Shown here piece by piece: positions 16,619 to 25,564 of a stretch of DNA of 64,000 nt. This DNA is from Terriglobus saanensis SP1PR4. GTDB taxonomy: Bacteria > Acidobacteriota > Terriglobia > Terriglobales > Acidobacteriaceae. The DNA is taken from assembly GCF_000179915.2 (NCBI RefSeq), contig NC_014963.1, positions 1,302,001-1,366,000 of the forward strand, read 5' to 3'. Under the pieces are notes generated by a model. That model made no database searches. It saw only the letters and a list, made by a program, of their open reading frames with translations, and was not told the origin of the DNA. A program made the translations under genes and the position numbers. The stretch's first letter is position 1. Each line of letters opens with the position of its first letter.

Positions 16619-17986
16619 TCAATTCATCGTACGCCAGGCAACGATGTGGCTTTGCGTGGCACTAGCGCCCATATTCTGCGTTCCCAGAAGCACCTCAAAG
16701 TGCGGCAGCGTGCCGTCGGGATGTCGTATGCGGTTCAGGAACGGCAGGAGTTGTGCATCGTCCAAAACGAAATCCATTCCCGCCTCAGTGCCGGACATCC
16801 CCGTGCCCTCAAGCAGCAGAGCATTGCCGTCTCCAGCAAGGCTTGGCATATAGGCGACCACCCCGAAGACCGTTCGTTGGGGGTCGTCCCTTCTGGACTC
16901 CCATCGTGCAGGTTCGCCTTTTTGTGGGTTCCGGTTAAGGATCGAAAAGACGCCCTTATAGTCATCCTTAAAGACGAAGTTCATGTTGTGTTCATAGAGT
17001 TCATCCCATGGATCGGCTTCGGACGAACCGAGCAGGATGACGTCACCTGCCTTGAAATCATTCGGTCGCAGGTCGCGGGCATACCGTACGGACACTTCAC
17101 TGCCCAGGGTCTGCGCCCGATCCTTAAGACTTAGGATCGTCTTGAGATCCACGATGGAGGTATACCGGCGATTTGCAAGATCGAGGACTGAATCCTTGAG
17201 AGATGCTGCTGGGCCGATCTGGGGCAGGACGGCTGGCTCCGATCGATATCCTGCATCAAGATAACCCTTCAAGTCGAGGTCTCGACCTGACATGCCATGA
17301 AAGAGCACCAAACCAGAATCTGGAGCAACCACCATGGTTGGTTGATTCTTAGTGAAGAGGTGGCTCCAGAGTGGGTGATCCGCGATAGCGGGCCGTTGAA
17401 GGGTACTACGGTCATGAAACCAGAGTGCCATCAGCATCAGGGTCAATACAGCACTTAGTCCCCATGGCAACCATCTTCCAGTGACAGATTGTTTTGGATG
17501 TACTTCTACACTCGGCGTAGGTGTCAGGGGGGAGAGGTAGGGAGAAGGCAGTGTTGCCTCGACATCTGCCGGAGTGGGGACGGATGTATTTTGTGTCTCG
17601 AATACCGGCACATAGCCACCGCGTGGGATGGTGATTCGTACTAGTTCGTCCGCACCTTCCTGCTGGAAGTACAGTTCCAGACGCTGCCGTAACCGGCTTG
17701 CCTGGCTGCGGACGATCCCGTCCACTGCTGAGTCGTAATCCTGGGGTCGGCCAAATATCTCTCGACCGATCTTCTGTTCGTTGATCTCTGCTTCGCGACC
17801 TTTGAATGTCATGTCGCAGACGTAGGTCAGGAATGTGCCTAAACGCTCGCTCCGGGCGAAGGTCGGAGAGTGCACGATGCGGCGGACCAACTCCCGCCGC
17901 GCACCGTCCGAACCGACCGCTGGCAACTGGCCTAGCCTTCGGGGACGAGTGTCCGACGCTTCACGCTCTGGTTTTGCCGTCACCAT
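16619..17986 (-). CDS. membrane-tethered one-component regulator, module 3
   Basis: A 455-residue paralogue of the protein at 10585, similar along its whole length. The N-terminal helical domain spans about residues 30-135 (HSPTFARSERLGTFLTYVC, EQKIGREIFGRPQDYD, VRSQASRLRQRLELYFQQEG, IPRGGYVPVF). A transmembrane helix follows after a threonine/proline-rich linker (WLPWGLSAVLTLMLMALWF). The outer domain shares RYTSIVDLKTIL, YARDLRPNDFKAGDVILLG, ALLLEGTGMSGTEAGMDFV and VLLGTQNM with its paralogue. It is divergent from the module 3 receptor across 210 bp with a direct-repeat box 32 bp before its start. A CadC/ToxR-like job, sensing outside and binding DNA inside, is inferred from the layout; I do not recognise the sensor domain. 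Confidence 0.75.
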   Translation of the reverse strand: MVTAKPEREASDTRPRRLGQLPAVGSDGARRELVRRIVHSPTFARSERLGTFLTYVCDMTFKGREAEINEQKIGREIFGRPQDYDSAVDGIVRSQASRLRQRLELYFQQEGADELVRITIPRGGYVPVFETQNTSVPTPADVEATLPSPYLSPLTPTPSVEVHPKQSVTGRWLPWGLSAVLTLMLMALWFHDRSTLQRPAIADHPLWSHLFTKNQPTMVVAPDSGLVLFHGMSGRDLDLKGYLDAGYRSEPAVLPQIGPAASLKDSVLDLANRRYTSIVDLKTILSLKDRAQTLGSEVSVRYARDLRPNDFKAGDVILLGSSEADPWDELYEHNMNFVFKDDYKGVFSILNRNPQKGEPARWESRRDDPQRTVFGVVAYMPSLAGDGNALLLEGTGMSGTEAGMDFVLDDAQLLPFLNRIRHPDGTLPHFEVLLGTQNMGASATQSHIVAWRTMN

Positions 17987-18017
17987 AGTTTGTTCTCGCT
18001 CGAGTTAATCACGCCAG

Positions 18018-18036
18018 TGTGAAGATATCGTGAATC
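18018..18036. promoter_or_regulatory. direct-repeat regulator box, module 3 copy
   Basis: TGTGAAGATATCGTGAATC has two GTGAA repeats with an 11-bp period, matching the module 2 box at 16 of 19 positions and lying at nearly the same distance from the start of the paralogous regulator (about 32 bp). The surrounding sequences are otherwise not obviously alike, so the match is unlikely to be simple duplication background. Confidence 0.6.
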
Positions 18037-18196
18037 GTTTCGCCGTTTTCGAGTCCTGAGTCATGACGCATTACTGTCAGGTAAATAGTTCATTCCAGTC
18101 TGGTTCGGAGCTGAATCGGTTGAGCACCGGTGAAATGCTTTGGTTCGCCGCTTTGTGCCTGCTACTTCTGACTCATCTCTAACGCGAAGGAAACCG

Positions 18197-21100
18197 ATGA
18201 CCGTCCCAAAGCCGACCAGACCTCCGAAACCTACAAACGCCCATTTGAACCTCAGCAGGATCGTAACGTTTGTCTTCTACGTCTTGCTTACGACCACGGC
18301 CACGTTTGCACAGTTCACGGCTGGGGTTCAGGGCAACATCCAGGATGCTGGGGGAGCCGGCATACCGAACGCGCAGATGGTTCTTCTGAACACTGCGACG
18401 AAAGTGCAGCAAACCGGCGCCAGCGATACCTCAGGGCTCTATCGCTTTACGAGCCTTGGTCCTGGAGAATATGAGATCTCCACCTCTGCAAAGGGCTTTA
18501 CGCCCGCAAAGGTGCGGTTTACTTTGACGGCCGGTCAAATCCGAGATGTCTCTCTGAAACTCGGTGTCGGCAGCGACACGACCAGCGTCACCGTCACGGG
18601 CGAATCGCCACTTCTGGATACGGCTGACAGCCGAGAAATACTGACCCTCGATCAGACGGCGCTTGAAAATCTGCCACTGGCCACCAGAAATCCCATGTCC
18701 CTGTTGGGTCTTACGCCGGGTGTGACCGGGATACAGCCAGCGACGACAACGTTCAATCCGGAGACCACAAATCACTACAGTGCGAGCGGACGAGGGGGCA
18801 ATGCAAATACGGTCATCGTTGATGGGTTGGATGTCGACAGCGACATCGGTGCTGGTGTGACCAATCTGACGCCCAATGTTGATTCGCTCTCAGAGGTAAC
18901 GGTTCAGACCAACACCTATACCGTGGATTACGGTAAGTCCGGCTCCATTCAAACCCTCATGTCCTCCCGGCCCGGAACGGCCCAGTACCATGGCTTTGCG
19001 AGTGGCTACTACACCTATCAAGGGCTGGAGGCGCGTGGGGAGTATGGCGTACCAAAGCCGACTCGTCTGTCTCCGTTTCACACCACCGATCTATCCTTCG
19101 GAGTGGGTGGTCCCATTATCCCGAAGCAGCGTTTCTTCTTCTTTGCGACACTGGAACCATACTTTTCCTCCACTCCAAATCCCGCTCTCACTGCGGTCGG
19201 AGCCCTTGCCCCAAATAGCGGCAGCCTTACCTATGAAGATCCGGCGTTCGCAGCCTTCGCCCAGCAGGTGAAACCTGCTTCGCTGGAGACGTCTCTGCTC
19301 ACGAAGTATCCCACGCAGAATGTTGTGTTCAAGTCGTCTACGAACGCGCAGGCGGTTTTTGGGGCTCAGAATATCGCAGCAAACACTGGCTGTAACACTC
19401 CGAGCACAGATAACATCCCTTGCTCTACGCCTGTCTTTGATTCAGGTATTTTCAATGCCTCGGCACCGAATACCTCGTACCAATACAGCGTTCGAGTCGA
19501 CAAGGTCTTCGACAAGGATCGCGTCAATGGCTTCTTCGTTCGCAATACGATTGCGAGCTCGGCGCCAAGTCCGAGACCGCAGTTCACAACGAGCAGCAAT
19601 CTCTATACCTTCTCCCTGCAAGGGAACGAAACGCATACGTTTTCCGCTCACTTGCTGAATGAAGCTTTTGCTGGGTACAACCGGATTGAGGGCTACACCC
19701 CCAATAAGGGACTGTTCACTGTTCCAGTGGTCAACGTCACGAACCTGGGTGTCGGTTTTGGTGATGCCAATCCGTATGAAGACTATATTCAGCATGGCTT
19801 TCATTGGCGGGATGTGGTGACCTATGTCCGAGGCAATCACGACTTTCGAATCGGTTACGAAGGCTGGCATGGGGATGACCTGGCGTACTTCGCAGGCCGA
19901 TACAGCCAGCCAATCTTTACCTACACAAGCATCATCAACCTGATCAACGACAATCCATTTACTGAAACCAACATCGCTTTCAATCCAGTTACAGGACAGC
20001 CCTTTGCCGATAATTACGGCTTTGCCAAAACCTCGGGCGGTGCTTTCGCTGAAGACGAATGGAAGGTCACACACAGACTCACGGTCAACTACGGCATTCG
20101 CTACGATAACTTCGGCAATGCCTACCCTGCGCTCGGGCAGACGGTGCTGGCGAACTTTCATCCGGCGGCAGGCTCATCGTTTGCCGAGAGTATCGCCAAC
20201 GGCGCCTTTACGCAGCAGAGCCACACGTTCGCGCACGATTTGAATTGGATCTTCAGTCCCCGAGCCGGATTTGCGTATGATCTCTTCGGTAAAGGAGATT
20301 GGGTCATGCGTGGAGGCTTCGGTGTCTATCGAGACGAGTTCACTCTTGGAAACCAGGAGAACGGATTGATTGCGAATCCACCCGGTCCTGTGCGTCCGAC
20401 GTTCAAGAACGATGGTTCGACGCCAGCACCGGTCTTCGGATTGGCGACACAGAATACCTATCCCTTTGGCTTTCCGTATCCAGCCTTTGTTGGCGCTCCA
20501 CTGGATGCAAAAGGCGGTCGCGTGGGAGGAGGATTCACTGTGATCGGGATCGACCCCAATCTTAGCTTGCCCCACACCTTGAACTACACTTTGACGCTTG
20601 AGCACTCACTGACGAGAAGCATCGTTGCCAGTGTCGGGTATCAGGGATCTCACTCTGGAAACCTGATCACGAATGGAGGTAACCTCGCCGCTCATACCTA
20701 CGGCAATGACGTGAACGCCTTTGCGGGCGACCTTCTCCAGCATCCCAGCTTCGCAACTTCCGGAGCATATAACGGGACGGGCATTCAGAACCGTCTCAAC
20801 ACCAGCTTCGCCGCGATTACGTATGCGACGAATGGCCCGACCGCGAACTACAACGCCATCATCGCAGCGGTCAAAGGGCAGTTCTCGAGACATGGTTTTG
20901 TCACGGCTTCTTATACGCACTCCAAAGCAATGGACGACTGGCTGAGCTACCCAACCGCAGCACCGCCCTACAACCAATACTATTCAACCTCGCTGTTCAA
21001 CGTGCCCAATGCTTTCTCGCTGGGATGGAACTATCAACTGCCAGGCGGCGCATTGCACAACCCCTTGCTCCGGCATATTGCGGGAGGTTGGACCTTGGCT

Positions 21101-21658
21101 GGGATTACGAGTCTGCAAGCCGGCACGCCCTTCAGTGTCCAGAACACAAACCCCTTGGCGGTAAGCGTTACCGGGACGGATGGGGTACGCATTACTTCTG
21201 CGAATTATGCAACCGAGTTGGCAGCCGGTCATCTCCAGTATGTTCTGACCAGCGGAGACTATAACGCCGATGGAAATAACACCGACTACCCGAACGTCAC
21301 GGCCTATACGCAGAAGCACAATAGGAGCGATTTCCTTGTAGGTCATGGAGTCTTCCCTGTGTGTGCTGGCGGCGCGCTCCCTTGTGGCAACTTCACGCTT
21401 CCGGCCTTTGGGTCGGAAGGGAATCAAACCCCGAACCGGTTCAGCAATCCCGGTTATGCAGACACTGACCTGACGTTGAAAAAGACAACGCGGATCACAG
21501 AGCGCGTCAATATGGAGTTGCGCCTTGATACCTTCAACCTCTTAAATCGAGTGAACCTGATGGCCGTCGATCCGAAGCTGCAGGACACGACGTTTGGTCA
21601 ATCGACCAGCACGTACGCACAAAGGAATATGCTGCTCGGAGCGAGAATCAACTTCTAA
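18197..21658 (+). CDS. Oar-like TonB-dependent outer-membrane receptor (module 3)
   Basis: About 1153 residues. The start at 18197 is preceded by AAGGA six bases away. A basic, proline-rich n-region leads into the hydrophobic core VTFVFYVLLTTTATFA|QF. The regulatory-like beta domain is GVQGNIQDAGGAGIPNAQMV and YRFTSLGPGEYEIS. The plug includes LPLATRNPMSLLGLTPGV, NTVIVDGLDVD and VDYGKSGSIQTLMSSRPG. The barrel ends in LLGARINF. It is followed after 121 bp by a GH127 gene, which suggests that the imported ligand is an arabinofuranose-containing oligosaccharide, for example from plant cell wall; this is inference from the neighbour. It is transcribed away from its likely regulator at 16619. Confidence 0.9.
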   Translation: MTVPKPTRPPKPTNAHLNLSRIVTFVFYVLLTTTATFAQFTAGVQGNIQDAGGAGIPNAQMVLLNTATKVQQTGASDTSGLYRFTSLGPGEYEISTSAKGFTPAKVRFTLTAGQIRDVSLKLGVGSDTTSVTVTGESPLLDTADSREILTLDQTALENLPLATRNPMSLLGLTPGVTGIQPATTTFNPETTNHYSASGRGGNANTVIVDGLDVDSDIGAGVTNLTPNVDSLSEVTVQTNTYTVDYGKSGSIQTLMSSRPGTAQYHGFASGYYTYQGLEARGEYGVPKPTRLSPFHTTDLSFGVGGPIIPKQRFFFFATLEPYFSSTPNPALTAVGALAPNSGSLTYEDPAFAAFAQQVKPASLETSLLTKYPTQNVVFKSSTNAQAVFGAQNIAANTGCNTPSTDNIPCSTPVFDSGIFNASAPNTSYQYSVRVDKVFDKDRVNGFFVRNTIASSAPSPRPQFTTSSNLYTFSLQGNETHTFSAHLLNEAFAGYNRIEGYTPNKGLFTVPVVNVTNLGVGFGDANPYEDYIQHGFHWRDVVTYVRGNHDFRIGYEGWHGDDLAYFAGRYSQPIFTYTSIINLINDNPFTETNIAFNPVTGQPFADNYGFAKTSGGAFAEDEWKVTHRLTVNYGIRYDNFGNAYPALGQTVLANFHPAAGSSFAESIANGAFTQQSHTFAHDLNWIFSPRAGFAYDLFGKGDWVMRGGFGVYRDEFTLGNQENGLIANPPGPVRPTFKNDGSTPAPVFGLATQNTYPFGFPYPAFVGAPLDAKGGRVGGGFTVIGIDPNLSLPHTLNYTLTLEHSLTRSIVASVGYQGSHSGNLITNGGNLAAHTYGNDVNAFAGDLLQHPSFATSGAYNGTGIQNRLNTSFAAITYATNGPTANYNAIIAAVKGQFSRHGFVTASYTHSKAMDDWLSYPTAAPPYNQYYSTSLFNVPNAFSLGWNYQLPGGALHNPLLRHIAGGWTLAGITSLQAGTPFSVQNTNPLAVSVTGTDGVRITSANYATELAAGHLQYVLTSGDYNADGNNTDYPNVTAYTQKHNRSDFLVGHGVFPVCAGGALPCGNFTLPAFGSEGNQTPNRFSNPGYADTDLTLKKTTRITERVNMELRLDTFNLLNRVNLMAVDPKLQDTTFGQSTSTYAQRNMLLGARINF

Positions 21659-21678
21659 CGACCGCGGTCTGCTTGGGA

Positions 21679-21710
21679 GGGTGGGTGATTTCTTTTGGGA
21701 ACACCCATCC
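21679..21710 (+). other. intercistronic hairpin without T-run
   Basis: GGGTGGGTG (21679-21687) pairs with CACCCATCC (21702-21710) over 9 bp with one G-T pair and a 14-base loop, between the module 3 receptor and the GH127 gene. It is weaker than the two other intercistronic hairpins but sits in the same place and also lacks a T-run. Confidence 0.4.
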
Positions 21711-21779
21711 AGACTTCTGCTGACACCATCGCCACACTCTCGTTCGAAGCAAATCGTATACAAGGAATTCATTATCTCG

Positions 21780-23804
21780 ATGCTGACACGTAGGAAGTTT
21801 GTAGAAGTTGGGGCAGCTGCTGTTGCCGCGGTGGCGCTGAAAGAAAAATCTGCTTTCGCTGATGAGCGACGCGAATCGTCGCTGAAGCTCGCTCCCACAG
21901 CGTTTCGAGCGCTGCCACTCGGGCAGATCCGTCCGGGGGGCTGGCTTCGTCGTCAGCTGCGCATTCAGGCGGATGGTCTAAGCGGTCATCTGGATGAGTT
22001 CTGGCCCGATGTAGGTCCGCATAGTGGATGGCTGGGCGGATCGGGCGAAAGCTGGGAACGCGGTCCTTATTTCGTTGACGGGTTACTCCCACTCGCGTGG
22101 CAACTCAATGATGAGCGTCTCAAGGCCAAAGCGATGCGTTTCATCGACTGGACTCTGAACCATCAGGCACCGAACGGCATGATTGGCCCGGCGAGCAATG
22201 ACGACTGGTGGCCGCGCATGGTGATGCTGAAGGTGTTGGCTCAATATCATGATGCCACTGCGGATCCTCGCGTCCTTCCCGTACTCACGCGATACTTTCA
22301 CTACCAGCTTGCCGTCTTGCCCACACGGCCCCTGCGCGATTGGGGAAAGTATCGATGGCAGGATGAAGTCCTCGTTGTAGAGTGGCTCTATGAATGCACT
22401 GGCGACGCGTCGTTATTGCGTCTTGCCAATCTGCTCGAGAAGCAGGGGTATGACTGGATTGTAGGCTTCGCGGACTTCAAGCATACCGGCGTCACCTCGC
22501 GCGCTTATCTTGATGCTTCGGCCATCGGCGGGAACAGGGCTGAAGGCATGGAAACGCATGGCGTCAATAATGGCCAAGCGATCAAAACCGCGGCCGTCCG
22601 TTACCGCCTTTCTGGGGACGCATCTGAACATGCCAACTTCAAACGACAGATCGACACGCTCGACCGCTTCCACGGCATGCCGAACGGTATGTTCTCCTGC
22701 GACGAGCATTTGGCAGGTCTTGATCCAAGCCACGGGACGGAGCTCTGTACTGTGGTGGAGACCCTCTATTCCCTCGAGGTCGCACTCGAAACCTTCGGGG
22801 ATGCTTCCATCGCAGACCGTATCGAGAAGATTGCTTTCAACGCTCTTCCCGGTACCTTCGACGACGCGATGTGGGCTCACCAGTACGACCAGCAGGCCAA
22901 TCAGGTTCTGGTGGGGCTCAACTCCAAGCCCTGGACAACCAACGGCCCCGAATCGAATCTGTACGGACTCGAACCCAACTTCGGTTGTTGCACGGCAAAC
23001 TTTCACCAGGGCTGGCCTAAATTCACGTCCAGCCTGTGGATGCGCTCGCCGGACGGCGGTTTAGTGGCTTCGTTGTATGCCCCATGCGAGGTCGAGACCA
23101 CGGTCAGCGATCACAAGATCTCTCTTCGCGTGGAGACCGAGTATCCGTTCAAGCAGGATGTCCGCATTGTTTTGTCTCCCGAGACTGCGTTGAGTTTTCC
23201 TTTGCACTTGCGGATTCCTGCATGGGCGAGCGCGGCCACTCTTCGGATCAATGGCCAGCCGGTACCGATCGATGCAAAGCCGGAAACCTTTGCGCTGATC
23301 GAAAGACGTTGGGTTCCAGGGGATGTTGTTGACTTGCATCTGCCCATGGTCCCTTCGATTTCACGTTGGTATAACCATTCGCTCGCACTGATGCGTGGGC
23401 CGTTGGTCTTCTCCCGGGATCCTGGAGAGAGTTGGGTCAAACTCCGCGACAGGGGACTGACTGCAGATTGGCAGGTGTACCCGAAGAAGTTTTGGAACTA
23501 CGCTTTGCTCGTCGATGAGCGCTCGGCGGGGGAGGTTGAGGTCGTGGAGGGAGCTGTCGGTGTAATACCTTTTGCGGCGATATCGGCACCAGTGAAGCTG
23601 CGAGTCAAAGCTAGCCGCATCAATGCCTGGCGCTCAGAGGATGGAGTCGCGGCACCGGTGCCGGAAGGGCCGCAGACCAGCACACTTCCGGAGGAGATGC
23701 TGGAGCTCATCCCCTATGGCGCGGCCAAGCTGCGTATCACTGCCTTTCCGCAACTGAGAAGAGACAAGCAGGCAGATGAACACTTCTCACATGTTAAATG
23801 CTGA
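21780..23804 (+). CDS. Tat-exported GH127-family glycosidase (beta-L-arabinofuranosidase-like)
   Basis: Protein of 674 residues with a twin-arginine leader (T-R-R-K-F-V at residues 3-8, then an alanine-rich core to SAFA). The body is the (alpha/alpha)6 barrel formerly called DUF1680. The zinc-binding, nucleophile-bearing cysteines of GH127 are present with family-like spacing: E321-x-C323 in GTELCTVVE and C403-C404 in NFGCCTANF. In the characterised bifidobacterial enzyme the equivalents bind zinc and one Cys is the nucleophile, so this copy looks catalytically intact. Acidic residues D308/E309 are candidates for the acid/base. Related families with the same fold act on other sugars, so the substrate is not fixed. 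Start chosen at the ATG that opens the Tat leader; AAGGA is 13 bases upstream, a long spacing. Confidence 0.85.
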   Translation: MLTRRKFVEVGAAAVAAVALKEKSAFADERRESSLKLAPTAFRALPLGQIRPGGWLRRQLRIQADGLSGHLDEFWPDVGPHSGWLGGSGESWERGPYFVDGLLPLAWQLNDERLKAKAMRFIDWTLNHQAPNGMIGPASNDDWWPRMVMLKVLAQYHDATADPRVLPVLTRYFHYQLAVLPTRPLRDWGKYRWQDEVLVVEWLYECTGDASLLRLANLLEKQGYDWIVGFADFKHTGVTSRAYLDASAIGGNRAEGMETHGVNNGQAIKTAAVRYRLSGDASEHANFKRQIDTLDRFHGMPNGMFSCDEHLAGLDPSHGTELCTVVETLYSLEVALETFGDASIADRIEKIAFNALPGTFDDAMWAHQYDQQANQVLVGLNSKPWTTNGPESNLYGLEPNFGCCTANFHQGWPKFTSSLWMRSPDGGLVASLYAPCEVETTVSDHKISLRVETEYPFKQDVRIVLSPETALSFPLHLRIPAWASAATLRINGQPVPIDAKPETFALIERRWVPGDVVDLHLPMVPSISRWYNHSLALMRGPLVFSRDPGESWVKLRDRGLTADWQVYPKKFWNYALLVDERSAGEVEVVEGAVGVIPFAAISAPVKLRVKASRINAWRSEDGVAAPVPEGPQTSTLPEEMLELIPYGAAKLRITAFPQLRRDKQADEHFSHVKC

Positions 23805-23861
23805 TAATGCTTGATTTATGACCGCTTGAGGGATCTGGACCAGTGCCGAAAGGTGCAGAAG

Positions 23862-23935
23862 TGGTTGCCTCCCAGGGATTCGAACCCCGATATGCTGAGT
23901 CAGAGTCAGCTGTCCTACCATTGAACGAGGAGGCA
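23862..23935 (-). tRNA. tRNA-Gln (CUG anticodon), CCA encoded
   Basis: On the minus strand the sequence folds into a full cloverleaf. Acceptor stem TGCCTCC/GGAGGCA; D arm GTTC-AATGGTA-GGAC; anticodon stem GCTGA/TCAGC around loop CTCTGAC with anticodon CTG, which reads the glutamine codon CAG; T arm CGGGG-TTCGAAT-CCCTG. The discriminator is A and CCA is encoded in the genome. It lies alone between two protein genes. Confidence 0.95.
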
Positions 23936-24034
23936 ATACTTTGCAGCGAATGGCTGCGGTGTGGGCGATGGATGTTTCTCAACCGCCTCATTGAGTGTAC
24001 GAAGCATGCGGCAGTGCGTCAAACCAGCCCGTCG

Positions 24035-25564
24035 TTATTGGGCAGGAGAGGACGCGATTTCCGCCGTTCTGAGGAAGTCGTAAGTCGCTGAGGGTGTGGG
24101 GCGAACGTTCTTCAAACGTGCCGAATGAACGACCACGTTGTTCAAATACCAGAGGTTTACGCTGGGCTCCTGCTCGGCGAGGATGTGCTGTAGCTCCAGG
24201 TAGATGACGCGGCGCTTCGCCTGATCGAATTCGGCCTGCCCCTGCTCGATGAGCGCGTCGACCTGGGGGCTGGAGAAGCGGCCACGATTGGCTCCCTTGG
24301 GAGGGAAGCTGTTGGTGGCGTAAACATAGCGATAGATATCCGGATCCTCGTTCGCGCCGATCCATCGGAGGGCGTAGATCTGGAAGGCGCCCTTGGTGAC
24401 GTCGGCATAGAAGGTGCCAAATTCGTTCGCGCGGAGCTCAAGATCGATACCGACGTTGCGAAGCTGCTGCTGCACGATGATGGCGAGCAGGCGCGTGGTG
24501 TCATCCGTCGAAGTCTTCAGGGTGAGGTGAAGGCGCGTGCCTTTGTTGTCTGACTTGTAGCCCGCAGCTTCGAGAAGAGCGCGAGCACGTGCGGGATCGT
24601 AGTTGTAGGTGAGGATCTCGTTCGGTGTGGCTCCCGCCCAGTGTCCTTCGGGCAGCATGCTGTTGGCGAGACGGGCCTCGTCACGAAAGAGAGCGTGGAT
24701 GATCGCAGGCCGGTCGATGGCGAAGGAAATCGCTTGCCGCACACGCGCGTCGCGCAGGATAGGGTCCAGCGTATTGAAGTTGAGATAGTTCAGGATGGAG
24801 CCGGGATAAGTCTCCACGCGGACGTTTGGATCCGAACGCATCGCATAAACCGTGTCGAGCGAGAGAGCGTTGGAGACGATGTCGGCTGAGCCTTTTTGAA
24901 TCTCCAGAGCGCGCGTGATGGCGTCAGGGACAACCTCGATGCGAACGTGCGGCACATGCGCGGGAGCGCCCCAGTAATGCTCGTTGCGGTCGAGAAGAAC
25001 TTCTTTATCGACGACCTGCGAAACGTAGCGGAAAGGCCCAGTGCCAATCAGTGGTGCGTTTTTGCCGGCGCCGTTTTTTACAACGCCAAAGAGGCCATCG
25101 GAGAGATTGAAGAGCAGACCTGCATCGGGCTTTTTGAGGTGCACGGTGCAGGTGAGCGGGCCCGTGGCCTCTGCTCTGACCACGTTCGTAAAGCTGCCGG
25201 ATTTCGAGGTGAGGATTGCGCCGTTGTGCATGCTTTCGATCGTCCACGCCACGTCCGCAGCAGTGAGGGAAGAGCCATCGTGAAAGAAAACGTTAGGGCG
25301 GATCTGAAATACGAACGTAAGCGGATCGGGTTGCTGCCAGCTCTCCGCGAGGAAGGGCTGCAGGTTGTAGTGTTCGTCTTTGCGCACGAGCGACTCGAAG
25401 ACCAGTGAGCCGATGTGTTCGGACTGGGCATCGGTGCCCATGCGGATGTCCAGGTTGTTCGGTGAGCTTTCGATATCGACGACGATGGTGCTCAGGTTCG
25501 GCCTCTTCTGATGACAATCGCAGAGCAGCAACGGAAGAATGAAAAGCGCGAGGCCCTTACGCAA
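24035..25564 (-). CDS. extracellular solute-binding lipoprotein, family 5 (peptide ABC type)
   Basis: A 509-residue DppA/OppA-like binding protein. It begins with a lipoprotein signal (ALFILPLLLCDCHQK), where the Cys at 15 or 17 would be lipidated. It shows family 5 features such as the N-terminal LVFESLVRKDEHYNLQPFLAESW and FHDGSSLTAADVAWTIE. Partner proteins of this family bind peptides, nickel or sugars for ABC import, but no permease or ATPase gene is nearby. The TTG start overlaps the end of anmK by eight bases with AGGTGA just upstream, so the genes are translationally coupled. The pairing with a murein-sugar kinase suggests that a cell-wall muropeptide may be the ligand; this is inference. 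Confidence 0.85.
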   Translation of the reverse strand: MRKGLALFILPLLLCDCHQKRPNLSTIVVDIESSPNNLDIRMGTDAQSEHIGSLVFESLVRKDEHYNLQPFLAESWQQPDPLTFVFQIRPNVFFHDGSSLTAADVAWTIESMHNGAILTSKSGSFTNVVRAEATGPLTCTVHLKKPDAGLLFNLSDGLFGVVKNGAGKNAPLIGTGPFRYVSQVVDKEVLLDRNEHYWGAPAHVPHVRIEVVPDAITRALEIQKGSADIVSNALSLDTVYAMRSDPNVRVETYPGSILNYLNFNTLDPILRDARVRQAISFAIDRPAIIHALFRDEARLANSMLPEGHWAGATPNEILTYNYDPARARALLEAAGYKSDNKGTRLHLTLKTSTDDTTRLLAIIVQQQLRNVGIDLELRANEFGTFYADVTKGAFQIYALRWIGANEDPDIYRYVYATNSFPPKGANRGRFSSPQVDALIEQGQAEFDQAKRRVIYLELQHILAEQEPSVNLWYLNNVVVHSARLKNVRPTPSATYDFLRTAEIASSPAQ

